Of a stretch of DNA of 64,000 nt, positions 7,774 to 16,158 are shown piece after piece. Origin of the DNA: DASUXA01 sp036378155. GTDB taxonomy: Bacteria; Actinomycetota; Actinomycetes; Mycobacteriales; Micromonosporaceae. Positions within the stretch are counted from its first letter, which is position 1; each line of letters starts with the position of its first letter. The DNA is taken from NCBI GenBank assembly GCA_036378155.1, contig DASUXA010000017.1, positions 74,217 to 138,216 of the forward strand, written 5' to 3'. Below the pieces are notes generated by a model. The model saw only the letters and a list, made by a program, of their open reading frames with translations. It ran no database searches and was not told the DNA's origin. Position numbers and translations under genes: made by a program.

Positions 7774-9144
7774 GTGAATCCGCAGCGCATCCTCATCGTG
7801 GGCGCCGGTCACGTCGGCCTGTACACCGCCCTGCGGCTCGGCAGGAAGATGCGGGGCCGTCGGTTCGAAGTGACCGTGGTCGACCCGTCTCCCCACATGA
7901 CCTACCAGCCGTTCCTTCCCGAGGTCGCGGCGGGCAACATCTCGCCCCGGCATTCCGTGGTGCCGCTGCGCCGCGAACTGCGGCACGCTCGCGTGCTGTC
8001 CGGCGAGGTGACCCGGATCGACCACAGCCGCAGGTGCGCGATGGTCCAACCGATCGTCGGTCCGCCGCGCGAGGTGCGGTACGACCAGATCCTCGTCGCG
8101 CCCGGCAGCGTGTCCCGCAGCCTGCCCATCCCGGGGCTGCGCGAGCAGGCGATCGGGTTCAAGAACGTGGGCGAGGCCATCTACCTGCGCAACAAGGTGC
8201 TCGACCAGTTGGACGTGGCGGCGACCACCACCGACCCGGCGACCCGGCAGCGGGCGCTCACCTTCGTGTTCATCGGCGGCGGGTACGCCGGTATCGAGGC
8301 GCTCGCCGAGATGGAGGACATGGCGCGCGACGCGCTGAAGTACTACGAGGAACTCAAGCCCGAGGACATGCGCTGGGTGCTGGTCGAGGCGACCAACCGC
8401 ATCCTGCCCGAGGTCGATCCCGACATGGGCGCGTACACCGTGCGCCAACTGCTCAGGCGCGGGTTGGACATCCGGCTCGGCACCCGGCTGGAGTCGTGCG
8501 TCGACGGGCATGTGGTGCTCTCCGACGGCGACGCGTTCGACGCGGACACCATCGTGTGGACCGCGGGCGTCAAGGCGAACCCGATGCTGGAGCGCACCGA
8601 CCTGCCCCGCGACGAACGCGGGCGGCTCACCTGCCTGGCGACGCTGCAGGTGGTGGACGCCGACGGCAGGGTCGTCGAGGGCGCCTGGAGCGCCGGCGAC
8701 TGCGCGCGGGTCCCCGACCTGACCAAGCCCCAACCGGCGTACTGCGCGCCGAGCGCCCAGCACGCGGTACGGCAGGCGCGGCAGGCAGCCGACAACATCG
8801 TGCGGGTGCTGCGCGGTCAGCGACCGGTGGAGTACAAGCACAAGTACGCCGGGTCGGTGGCGAGCCTCGGGCTGCACAAGGGCGTCGCCCAGGTGTACGG
8901 GATCAAGCTGAAGGGCTGGCCCGCCTGGTTCATGCACCGCACGTACCACATGAGCCGCATCCCCAGCCTGAACCGCAAGATCCGGGTGATCGTGGACTGG
9001 ACGCTGGCGCTGTTCCTGCGGCGCGAGGTCGTCGCGCTCGCCGAACTGCACCAGCCTCGGGAAAGCTTCACCGAGGTCACCCCGTACGTCCCGCCGCGCG
9101 AAGAGCCCCGCAGGGCGCCGGTCGGCTCGGCGGTGCGCCGGTAA
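7774..9144 (+). CDS. ndh: Type II NADH dehydrogenase / FAD-dependent oxidoreductase
   Basis: The product is 456 residues from a GTG at 7774 that places the FAD-binding dinucleotide fold at the very N-terminus (RILIVGAGHVG, residues 5-15). A second fold for NAD(P)H appears as FIGGGYAGIE near 167, and the FAD ribityl-contact region as WSAGDCARVPD near 310. NDH-2 enzymes oxidise NADH and reduce menaquinone without pumping protons, at the inner face of the membrane. The C-terminal region has the amphipathic and hydrophobic stretch expected for membrane docking. It is separate from the MoxR operon (115-base gap) and converges on the next gene with only 3 bases between stops. Confidence 0.87.
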   Translation: MNPQRILIVGAGHVGLYTALRLGRKMRGRRFEVTVVDPSPHMTYQPFLPEVAAGNISPRHSVVPLRRELRHARVLSGEVTRIDHSRRCAMVQPIVGPPREVRYDQILVAPGSVSRSLPIPGLREQAIGFKNVGEAIYLRNKVLDQLDVAATTTDPATRQRALTFVFIGGGYAGIEALAEMEDMARDALKYYEELKPEDMRWVLVEATNRILPEVDPDMGAYTVRQLLRRGLDIRLGTRLESCVDGHVVLSDGDAFDADTIVWTAGVKANPMLERTDLPRDERGRLTCLATLQVVDADGRVVEGAWSAGDCARVPDLTKPQPAYCAPSAQHAVRQARQAADNIVRVLRGQRPVEYKHKYAGSVASLGLHKGVAQVYGIKLKGWPAWFMHRTYHMSRIPSLNRKIRVIVDWTLALFLRREVVALAELHQPRESFTEVTPYVPPREEPRRAPVGSAVRR

Positions 9145-9147
9145 CGG

Positions 9148-10974
9148 TCAGGTCGACACCCGCCACACCCACAGGTCGGCGACCCGCTCGCCGGGACCGA
9201 TCAGCCGCTCGACCGCGACCCGGACCGCGTCGGCGTGCGGTCCGGGTACCAGCGCCAGACAGGAAGCGCGCCAGAACCGCAGGTCGGCGGCTGCCTGCGC
9301 GCGTTCGGCGGGGCCCAGTCGCGGTACCTGTCCGGTCCGCGCCACGTCCGCGAGCAGCCGCGAGGTGGGCTGCTGGTACGTGCCGACCGAGGCGCGACCG
9401 CCGGGCGCGTACGGGGCGATGAAGAACCCTTCCGGCATGGCGAACGCGTCGCTGGTCGCGGCAGCCCAACGCATGGTGTCCGGGTCGGTCGGCGTGGGCA
9501 GCGGTACCGGTACCAGCACGCCGCCCGGTCGCACACAGGTGCGCCAGTGCCCGCCCGTGATGAACGTCGGTACCGGCGGTCGGGACGCGGTCGGCAGCGG
9601 CAGCGGCACGATCGGCACCAGGGCAACCGCCAGCGCGGCGGGTACCAGCGCGCGCACCCGACCGCCGAGCGCCCACGCCTGCTGCGCGGCGTACATCAGC
9701 AGGATCGCCATCAGCGGCACGGCGGCGAGCGCGAACCGGGACGGCAGCGCGCCGTCGACCACCGGCAGCCCGCGCAGCAACTGGTACGGCGCCGGAGCCG
9801 GCACCCGCGTTCCCGCGACGGTGACGTGCGGCCCCAGCGCCAGCCAGCACATGACCAACGCCGGTACCCCGCACACCACCGCGACCGTCTGCCGGCGCAG
9901 CGCCACCGCCGCGCCGAGCACCGCGACGATCAGCGGCCAGCCGAAGAACGTGTTGAACTCCGCCGGTCCGGTGGTCAACGTGTCGCTTGCCGGACCGCCG
10001 GCCAGCGAGAACCGTGAGATCGCCGGGAAGCTCGCCAGGTCGGCGTAGAAGTACGCGGGGCTGAACGGCCCGTTCGGTACGTGCTGCGGACCGGCGAACT
10101 GCAACCACAGCGGGTACGCCAGCGCCACGACGGCGACCCCGGTCGCCAGCAGCAGACCCCCGGCGAAGCGCGGCAGCGCGGCGAACGCCTCGGCGGGGCG
10201 GCGCGCGGCATAGCACACCGTCACCAGGGCGAGCGTCAACGCGGTCAGGAAGAGAACCTCCTCGCCCAGGAAGTACTGGGCGACCACCAGCGCGCCGAGT
10301 CCGGCACCGGAGGCGACGACGGTACGTCGGTTGGCGGCGGTCGCCGGTTCCCGCGCCGCGCGGACCAGCGTCAGCACGCACCAGGCGATCGCCGGTACCA
10401 GCCACTGCGCGGTGATGTGCAGGTGGCTGTTGGTCTGCGACACCATGCCGGGGGCGAAGGCGCACAGGCCCGCCCCGGTCGCGGCGAGCGCCCGGCGCAG
10501 CCCAAGCGTCCGGGAGAAGAGCAGGTACCAGGCGATCCCGGTGAGCGCCAGGTTGCCGGTCGCGGTGAGCGCGAAGCTCACCGGCGCGCCGAACAGGACG
10601 GTCACCGGGGCGAGCAGCAGACCCGGCAGGATGAGTGAGGCGTTGCTGACCAGGTTGATCCCGTCCGGCATGTTGATCAGATGGGTCACCAGGGCGGTGT
10701 CGCCGTGCCACAGGCGCGGGCCGAGCGCCAGGAACCATTCGTCGAGCGCCTGGTCGGACAGGTTGTGCGCCAGACCGCGGCGGGACGGCGACGCCCACAG
10801 CCCGTGCAACAGCCACACCGCGACCGCCCAGAAGCCGAGCACGACGAGCAGGTCCACCGGGTTCGGTCGGGGGCGGCGCGCACGCGTCGTCGATTCGACC
10901 GTCCGGTCGGTCGCCGCCGTATCGGAGCCCGGGACCGTCGCCTCGAGCTCCACGCTGCCACTCGGATCGCTCAC
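9148..10974 (-). CDS. Large polytopic membrane protein, possible GT-C-like glycosyltransferase
   Basis: The product is 608 residues from a GTG start. A cytoplasmic N-terminus of about 38 residues is followed by roughly a dozen hydrophobic segments and a soluble C-terminal domain of about 130 residues. The first extracytoplasmic loop contains SDQALDEWFLALGPR, an acidic loop like those of GT-C lipid-linked sugar transferases. A transferase role is inference. It converges on ndh. Confidence 0.6.
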   Translation of the reverse strand: MSDPSGSVELEATVPGSDTAATDRTVESTTRARRPRPNPVDLLVVLGFWAVAVWLLHGLWASPSRRGLAHNLSDQALDEWFLALGPRLWHGDTALVTHLINMPDGINLVSNASLILPGLLLAPVTVLFGAPVSFALTATGNLALTGIAWYLLFSRTLGLRRALAATGAGLCAFAPGMVSQTNSHLHITAQWLVPAIAWCVLTLVRAAREPATAANRRTVVASGAGLGALVVAQYFLGEEVLFLTALTLALVTVCYAARRPAEAFAALPRFAGGLLLATGVAVVALAYPLWLQFAGPQHVPNGPFSPAYFYADLASFPAISRFSLAGGPASDTLTTGPAEFNTFFGWPLIVAVLGAAVALRRQTVAVVCGVPALVMCWLALGPHVTVAGTRVPAPAPYQLLRGLPVVDGALPSRFALAAVPLMAILLMYAAQQAWALGGRVRALVPAALAVALVPIVPLPLPTASRPPVPTFITGGHWRTCVRPGGVLVPVPLPTPTDPDTMRWAAATSDAFAMPEGFFIAPYAPGGRASVGTYQQPTSRLLADVARTGQVPRLGPAERAQAAADLRFWRASCLALVPGPHADAVRVAVERLIGPGERVADLWVWRVST

Positions 10975-11061
10975 GCGGATGACCCTAGCCTCACCGTTTC
11001 GCTGGTGCGTGCGGTCATGGTGAGGACTACGGTGACGGCAACCGCGCCCATGTCGCGGCCC

Positions 11062-11142
11062 GCCCGGATGGTGGAATGGCAGACACAGCCGCCTTAAAAG
11101 CGGCGGCCGAAAGGCGTGCGGGTTCGAGTCCCGCTCCGGGCA
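11062..11142 (+). tRNA. tRNA-Leu (UAA anticodon)
   Basis: The acceptor stem pairs GCCCGGA (11062-11068) with TCCGGGC (11135-11141), discriminator A at 11142. The anticodon stem GCCGC/GCGGC encloses CTTAAAA with anticodon TAA at 11095-11097. A variable arm GGCCGAAAGGC marks a class II tRNA, and the T arm is GCGGG-TTCGAGT-CCCGC. CCA is not encoded. No integrase or duplicated tRNA end was seen nearby. Confidence 0.95.
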
Positions 11143-11210
11143 CCCTGAGGGGTTCGCGCTGTACCGCTACCCTTGAGGCAACACATGATCTCCTGCATGG
11201 GAGGCAGGCG

Positions 11211-12023
11211 GTGCAGAGTTCCAACCCGGTGCTCGGCCGGCTCCGCGACGCGGCGCGTCAGGAGCGGTACGGCATCTACCCGGCGCAGCAGCCCACGGGG
11301 TACGACCAGTACGGCTACCCGCAATCCCCGGTCGTGCAGCCGGCGGTCGCCCGGCCGATGACGATCGACGACGTGGTGACGCGTTCGGTCGCGCTGCTCC
11401 TCGTCACCGGCGTTTTCGCCGCTTTCTCCTGGATCTTCCTCACCGGCCCGATCACGGCGCTGGCGACGATCGGCTCGTCGATCGCCGGGCTCGTCCTGGT
11501 CCTGGTCATCTCCTTCAAGCGGATCACCAACCCGGCCGTGATCAGCGCGTACGCGGCGGTCGAGGGGATCCTGCTCGGCGTGGTCAGCCGGGTCTTCGAG
11601 GACGCCTACTCGGGCATCGTCATCCAGGCGGTGGTCGGCACCTTCGGGGTGTTCTTCGGCATGGCTGCGCTGTACAAGTTCCGGGTGCTGCGCGCCACCC
11701 CGAAGTTCGCCCGGTTCGTCCTCGGCGCGCTCATCGGCGTCGTCGCGCTCGGACTGGTCAACTGGGTGCTCGCGATGTTCGGGCACAACCCCGGTCTGGT
11801 GTACTACGGCCCGGGGCAGAGCAGCGGCCTGGCGATCGTGTTCGCGATCGCCTGCATCGCGATCGGCGCGCTCACCTTCATCCTCGACTTCGACGCGATC
11901 GAGCAGGGCATCCGGTACGGGCTGCCGGAGAAGTACGCGTGGTACTGCGCGTTCGGCATCCTCGTCGGGCTGATCTACCTGTACTGGTACATCCTGCGGC
12001 TGCTCGGCTACCTGCGCCGATGA
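11211..12023 (+). CDS. Bax inhibitor-1 / YccA family membrane protein
   Basis: The product is 270 residues. The GTG at 11211 follows GGGAGGCAGG and avoids running the gene through the tRNA, although the frame is open upstream. About 55 N-terminal residues are polar and Tyr/Gln/Pro-rich, then seven hydrophobic segments follow in the BI-1/YccA pattern. Bacterial relatives form pH-sensitive calcium leak channels or influence membrane protease FtsH; the role here is unknown. The stop overlaps the next start (ATGA at 12020-12023). Confidence 0.87.
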   Translation: MQSSNPVLGRLRDAARQERYGIYPAQQPTGYDQYGYPQSPVVQPAVARPMTIDDVVTRSVALLLVTGVFAAFSWIFLTGPITALATIGSSIAGLVLVLVISFKRITNPAVISAYAAVEGILLGVVSRVFEDAYSGIVIQAVVGTFGVFFGMAALYKFRVLRATPKFARFVLGALIGVVALGLVNWVLAMFGHNPGLVYYGPGQSSGLAIVFAIACIAIGALTFILDFDAIEQGIRYGLPEKYAWYCAFGILVGLIYLYWYILRLLGYLRR

Positions 12024-12319
12024 CGTTGCTGCGAGCCGTCGACCGGCTCGTCGATCAGATAGCACACTGGACGCCGTCCCGATGGGCGGCGTCCAGTGCC
12101 GCACCCCGGGTGCACGCCCTCGTGCAACTACTCGCCGACCTGGACGCCGAGGTCGAGGGGCTGCCCCGGCGACCGGTACCGCGCCTGGACAACGACCTCG
12201 CCCTGCCGGACCAGTTGCGGGTGGTCGCGCACGACCTGGTCCGGGCGGGTGCGGACGAGGCGTTGCTGGCGTCCGCCGCCGCCGAGGTCGACGCGGTACG
12301 CCGAGCGGTGCTGCCCTGA
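12020..12319 (+). CDS. Hypothetical 99-residue protein coupled to the Bax-inhibitor gene
   Basis: The product is a 99-residue, Ala/Leu/Asp-rich, largely helical protein without membrane segment or recognised domain. It starts at the ATGA overlap with the upstream stop. A perfect 12-bp inverted repeat (12065-12098) lies inside its first third, so either the hairpin is compatible with coding or the frame is only the open trailer of the upstream gene. Codon use looks normal (GC-rich third positions), which favours a real gene. Confidence 0.6.
   Translation: MTLLRAVDRLVDQIAHWTPSRWAASSAAPRVHALVQLLADLDAEVEGLPRRPVPRLDNDLALPDQLRVVAHDLVRAGADEALLASAAAEVDAVRRAVLP
12065..12098 (+). terminator. Long hairpin inside the small gene after the Bax-inhibitor gene
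   Basis: CACTGGACGCCG (12065-12076) is the exact reverse complement of 12087-12098. Counting one G-T and two further G-C pairs, the stem reaches 15 bp around a CGAT loop. It lies 42 bases after the stop of the Bax-inhibitor gene, where a terminator or attenuator would sit, but within a coding frame. There is no T-run. Confidence 0.5.
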
Positions 12320-12322
12320 CCG

Positions 12323-13417
12323 TCAACCGGTCACGGTGACCGTGGTCGACCCCGGCACGGTGAAGTCAGCGGTGGCCCCCATGTCCCACCGCAGCGGCGT
12401 CGGTCCGAGCGGGGTACCGCTGGCGACCGCCAGGCGCATCGCGAACCGTACCGACCCGCCCGCCGGGATCTCTCCCGGCGAGCAGTTCAGCCGGTACGTC
12501 CCGGTGTTCCTCCACAGTTCCTGCTGGTACACCGGGCACGGGTCGAGCGGCACCGCCACCGGTCCCGAATTCACCAGCGTGACGACGTAGTCCAGCGTCG
12601 CGCCACGCGCGACCGAGGCGGGCGCGACGACGTCGACGGACAGCGTCGCGAACCGTGGGCTGGGCGCGGCGGTCGGCTCGTCGACCAGGGTGTACCACGC
12701 GCCGACCTGGAGCGGACACCACGTCTGCAGGGTCAGACCGGGGACCGGGTACTGCCGACCCGCCACGACCAGGGCGACGTCGCGGTACCGGTGGGGTTCG
12801 CCGAGCCCGCCGTAGCAGCCGTTACCGGTGACGATGTCGATCCGGGCGTCCTCGCCGGGCGCGATCGTCGCCGGGTACCGCTTGCCTGGTCCCCCGTCGA
12901 AGAAGGTGGAGCCGTACCCGGTCCGCAGCGTGGCGCGGGTACCGGTGCCGACGTCGGTGGCGATCAGGTCCACGAAACCGACCAGCGAACACGTCGACGA
13001 CGACACATTGGTCAGCCGTACCACGTTCTGCACGTGCCCGCCGGCGGCGTTCGCCGGCTCCCCTTTCGCGGTTCGCGACAGGTCGGCGGCGGTACAGGGG
13101 CGCGCCGACTCGGCGCGCGCCCCGGACGGGGTCGACGTCGGGGCAGCCGGATCGACGGGTTCGTCGAGCCACGGAACCGCCGACAGGGTCGGCGTCGCGC
13201 CCGGCTGTCCGCCGGGCGGGGCGGTGCCGCCGCCGCGCAGCAGTACCGGCGCCGTCGACACGATCGCCGCGACCGCCACGACCGACGCGGCGACCGTCGC
13301 GGTTCGACGCCGACGCCGCCGGATCCCGGCGCGGACCCGTACCGTCGCATCCGGCCAGGGCGGCAGCGCGAGGTGGTCGTCGGTGAGCGCGTCGCGCAGA
13401 CGCTCTTCCAGGTTCAT
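12323..13417 (-). CDS. Membrane-anchored DUF4232 protein, putative anti-sigma partner
   Basis: The product is 364 residues starting MNLEERLRDAL. A cytoplasmic N-terminus of about 50 residues ends in a run of Arg, followed by one membrane segment near 52-72 (VAASVVAVAAIVSTAPVLL). A Pro/Thr/Ser-rich linker leads to a DUF4232-like extracytoplasmic domain near 120-225 with paired Cys (CTAADL, SSSTCSLVGF), then a second beta-rich domain. The ATG overlaps the stop of the ECF sigma gene (ATGA at 13414-13417 in complement). Coupling and topology suggest it holds or senses for that sigma factor. No classical zinc anti-sigma motif is seen, so this role is inferred. Confidence 0.7.
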   Translation of the reverse strand: MNLEERLRDALTDDHLALPPWPDATVRVRAGIRRRRRRTATVAASVVAVAAIVSTAPVLLRGGGTAPPGGQPGATPTLSAVPWLDEPVDPAAPTSTPSGARAESARPCTAADLSRTAKGEPANAAGGHVQNVVRLTNVSSSTCSLVGFVDLIATDVGTGTRATLRTGYGSTFFDGGPGKRYPATIAPGEDARIDIVTGNGCYGGLGEPHRYRDVALVVAGRQYPVPGLTLQTWCPLQVGAWYTLVDEPTAAPSPRFATLSVDVVAPASVARGATLDYVVTLVNSGPVAVPLDPCPVYQQELWRNTGTYRLNCSPGEIPAGGSVRFAMRLAVASGTPLGPTPLRWDMGATADFTVPGSTTVTVTG

Positions 13418-13956
13418 CGCGTACCACCGTCCACGGCAGAAGGAGAGGGAGCCAGCGCGGCACGCAGTTTCGCCATGGCACGTGAGCCGTTGCTCTTCAC
13501 CGTGCCCACCGAGCAGCCCAGCAGGTCGGCGATCTGCGCCTCGCTGAGGTCCTCGTAGTAGCGCAGCACGACCACGGCGCGCTGCTTGCGGGGCAGCGTG
13601 GCGAGCAGTTGCCACACCGCGTCGTCACGGCGTTCGCCGACCGGCGTGGGCTGCTCGGGCGGGCTGGCCACGAGCCGTTCCCGCCGCCGCCGGCGTACCC
13701 CGTTGACGTGCTGGTTGACGATGATCCGGCGCAGGTACCCCTCGGGGTCGTCGTGCCGGCGGATCCGCCGCCAATGCATCCCCGCCCGCTCCAGGGCATC
13801 CTGGACCAGGTCTTCGGCCAGGTACCGGTCGCCGCTCAGGACGTGCGCGAACCGCAGCAGGTCGGCATGCCTGTCACGCACGTACTCGTCGAATGACGCC
13901 GGAGCGTCCCACAGCCTCACGACCCGAGGACAGTTCGCGCCAGGAAAAGGTTGCAT
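13414..13956 (-). CDS. ECF sigma factor, SigE family
   Basis: The product is 180 residues. Region 2 contains FDEYVRDRHADLLRFAHVL and LAEDLVQDALERA; region 4 contains LPRKQRAVVVLRYYEDLSEAQIADLLG and the recognition helix SVGTVKSNGSRAM. Neither the ATG at 13956 nor the in-frame GTG at 13920 has a clear ribosome site. The GTG would give a 168-residue protein closer to typical SigE-family N-termini. It is the first gene of a two-gene unit with the DUF4232 membrane protein, which probably controls its activity. Confidence 0.88.
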   Translation of the reverse strand: MQPFPGANCPRVVRLWDAPASFDEYVRDRHADLLRFAHVLSGDRYLAEDLVQDALERAGMHWRRIRRHDDPEGYLRRIIVNQHVNGVRRRRRERLVASPPEQPTPVGERRDDAVWQLLATLPRKQRAVVVLRYYEDLSEAQIADLLGCSVGTVKSNGSRAMAKLRAALAPSPSAVDGGTR

Positions 13957-14068
13957 CGGCGCACCGGTCGGGTCGACGACAACGCCGCCCCGGCAAGTCG
14001 GGGCACGTCGCGCCGCCCGGTGTCAACCCCGGCCGGTACACCTCCGGGCGGCTGAGCCGTGCTCGACG

Positions 14069-15316
14069 TCAGGACAGCCGCTCGACGATCATCGCCATGC
14101 CCTGACCGCCGCCGACGCACATGGTCTCCAGGCCGATCGTCTTGTCGTGCCAGTCCAGGCTGTTCAGCAGCGTCCCGCTGATCCGCGCGCCGGTCATGCC
14201 GAACGGGTGCCCCACCGCGATCGCGCCGCCGTTGACGTTCAGCTTCTCGATCGGGATCTCCAGATCCCGGTACGACGGGATGACCTGCGCGGCGAACGCC
14301 TCGTTGATCTCGACCAGGTCGATGTCGTCGATCGTCATGCCGGCGCGGCGCAACGCCTGCCGGGTCGCCTCGACCGGGCCGAGCCCCATGATCTCGGGGG
14401 ACAGCGCCGTCACGCCGGTCGACACGATCCTGGCCAGCGGCGTGATGCCGAGTTCACGCGCCTTGGTATCGCTCATGATCACTACCGCCGCCGCGCCGTC
14501 GTTGAGCGGGCAGCAGTTCCCGGCGGTGATCCGACCGTCCGGTCGGAAGACCGGCTTCAGCGCGGCGACGCCCTCCATCGTCACGCCAGGTCGGGGGCCG
14601 TCGTCCGTGGACACGACCGTACCGTCGGGCAGCGTCACCGGGGTGATCTCGCGCGCCCAGAAGCCGTCGGCGATCGCCTTCTCGGCGAGGTTCTGGCTGC
14701 GTACCCCGAACTCGTCCATCTCCTCGCGGGTCACGCCGTACACCTGGGCGAGGTTCTCCGCGGTCTGCCCCATCGCCAGGTAGATGTCCGGCAGTTCGCC
14801 GTCCTCGCGAGGGTCCTGCCAGACCTCCGCGCCACCCGCGGCGCGCGCCTGCGAGCGCGCCCGGGCGGCGTCGAACACCGGATTCTGCCAGCCGCCCCCG
14901 ACCAGCGCCTGCGCCTCGGGCGGCAGGGTGTCGGAGTTGCCCCGCGCGTACCGCGAGACGCACTCCACGCCCGCCGAGACGAACACGTCGCCCTCGCCCG
15001 CCTTGATCGCGTGGAACGCCATCCGGGTGGTCTGCAGCGACGACGCGCAGTACCGGGTCAGCGTGGCACCCGGCAGGTGGTCGAAGCCCATCAGGACGGC
15101 GACCACCCGCGCCATGTTGAAGCCCTGCTCACCGCCGGGCAGACCGCACCCCAGGTACAGGTCGTCGATGTCGCGCGGGTCGAGTTGCGGGACCTTGTCC
15201 AGGGCCGCCCGCACGATGGTGGCGGCGAGGTCGTCCGGGCGCAGCTCGCGCAGCGATCCCTTGTGCGCGCGCCCGATCGGCGAACGCGCCGTGGCGACGA
15301 TGACAGCTTCTGGCAT
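14069..15316 (-). CDS. fadA: Acetyl-CoA C-acyltransferase (thiolase), FadA3-like
   Basis: The product is 415 residues, normal thiolase length. The acyl-accepting cysteine is Cys90 in TRYCASSLQT, the GHP motif appears as AVGHPFGMTGAR, and the second catalytic cysteine is about Cys400 in ETMCVGGGQGMA. The enzyme cleaves 3-ketoacyl-CoA in beta-oxidation or condenses acetyl-CoA. The position next to SGNH-hydrolase and cbs genes matches Rv1074c (fadA3) and its neighbours in M. tuberculosis. Chain-length preference cannot be read from sequence. Confidence 0.88.
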   Translation of the reverse strand: MPEAVIVATARSPIGRAHKGSLRELRPDDLAATIVRAALDKVPQLDPRDIDDLYLGCGLPGGEQGFNMARVVAVLMGFDHLPGATLTRYCASSLQTTRMAFHAIKAGEGDVFVSAGVECVSRYARGNSDTLPPEAQALVGGGWQNPVFDAARARSQARAAGGAEVWQDPREDGELPDIYLAMGQTAENLAQVYGVTREEMDEFGVRSQNLAEKAIADGFWAREITPVTLPDGTVVSTDDGPRPGVTMEGVAALKPVFRPDGRITAGNCCPLNDGAAAVVIMSDTKARELGITPLARIVSTGVTALSPEIMGLGPVEATRQALRRAGMTIDDIDLVEINEAFAAQVIPSYRDLEIPIEKLNVNGGAIAVGHPFGMTGARISGTLLNSLDWHDKTIGLETMCVGGGQGMAMIVERLS

Positions 15317-15363
15317 GGGAACACGCTACCGCCCGGTAGCCGCTCGGCTCCATGTGATCCAGG

Positions 15364-16158
15364 TCAGTGCGGGTTCGCGGCGCCCGCCGCGTCGAGTACC
15401 GCCGGCAGCAGGGCATGCGCCCAGACCCGGTACCCGTCGGCGGACGGGTGGTACCGGTCGGCGCACAGCGTCCCGGCGTCGGCGCGGAACACCGGACCGG
15501 TCCGGCTCGCCAGGTCGACCGGGGTACCGCCCGCCTCGACCACCGCCTCGGTCTGCGCCTTCGCCAACTGTTCGCCGAGCCAACCGGCGATCTGCCGCAG
15601 CGGCGGCGCGAAGGCGCGTACCGCGCCCAGGTCGGGGCAGGTGCCGACGACCACGGCGACACCGGCGTCGCGCAGCCGGCGGACCGCCTCGCCCAACTCG
15701 CGGGCCGCGTCGGACGGACGGCGCAGCCGGAGCGCGTCGTGCGCGCCGACCACGATCACCGCGACGTCCGGGCGGTCGCCGAGCAGGGCACGCGCCACCT
15801 GGGTGCTCAGGTCCGCGGACCGGGAGCCGAGCACGGCGACGCTGGACAGTTCGACCCGGCGGGCGGGGGTACCCGGTCCGGCGTCGTTCGCCAGCATCTC
15901 GGCGAGGTGACCGCCGACCGTGTCCGCGACCCGGTCGACACCCACGCCCAGCGCGCCGGAGTCACCCATGAGGACCAGGCGCAGCGGTGGCGCGGCGGCG
16001 TCGCCGACCGTGGTACGGATCGCCAGTCGCAGGTCGGGTGCCGCGTACCGGCGGGTCTTCGCGGCGATCGCTTCGGCGGCGAGGAGGGCGGCGCCGCCGG
16101 CGGTCGCTGCTATCAGGGTGACGGCCGCGGCTTTTCCAACGCGTCGGGCCATGGTCAT
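15364..16158 (-). CDS. SGNH/GDSL-type hydrolase, membrane-anchored or secreted (copy 2)
   Basis: The product is 264 residues with an N-terminal hydrophobic segment (about 10-30), acting as anchor or signal. Block I is VLMGDSGALGVGVD with nucleophile Ser, Block III is VGAHDALRL in place of the usual GxND, and Block V is DRYHPSADGY with the catalytic Asp and His. Family members are esterases or lipases. The start overlaps the stop of the paralogous gene upstream (ATGA at 16155-16158 in complement), so the two are coupled. The His at the Block III Asn position is a deviation that may alter the oxyanion hole. Confidence 0.78.
   Translation of the reverse strand: MTMARRVGKAAAVTLIAATAGGAALLAAEAIAAKTRRYAAPDLRLAIRTTVGDAAAPPLRLVLMGDSGALGVGVDRVADTVGGHLAEMLANDAGPGTPARRVELSSVAVLGSRSADLSTQVARALLGDRPDVAVIVVGAHDALRLRRPSDAARELGEAVRRLRDAGVAVVVGTCPDLGAVRAFAPPLRQIAGWLGEQLAKAQTEAVVEAGGTPVDLASRTGPVFRADAGTLCADRYHPSADGYRVWAHALLPAVLDAAGAANPH

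Noticed and set aside
11062..11142. tRNA-Leu as an integration site
   Set aside because: No integrase, no repeated 3' tRNA end and no composition change were seen on either side.
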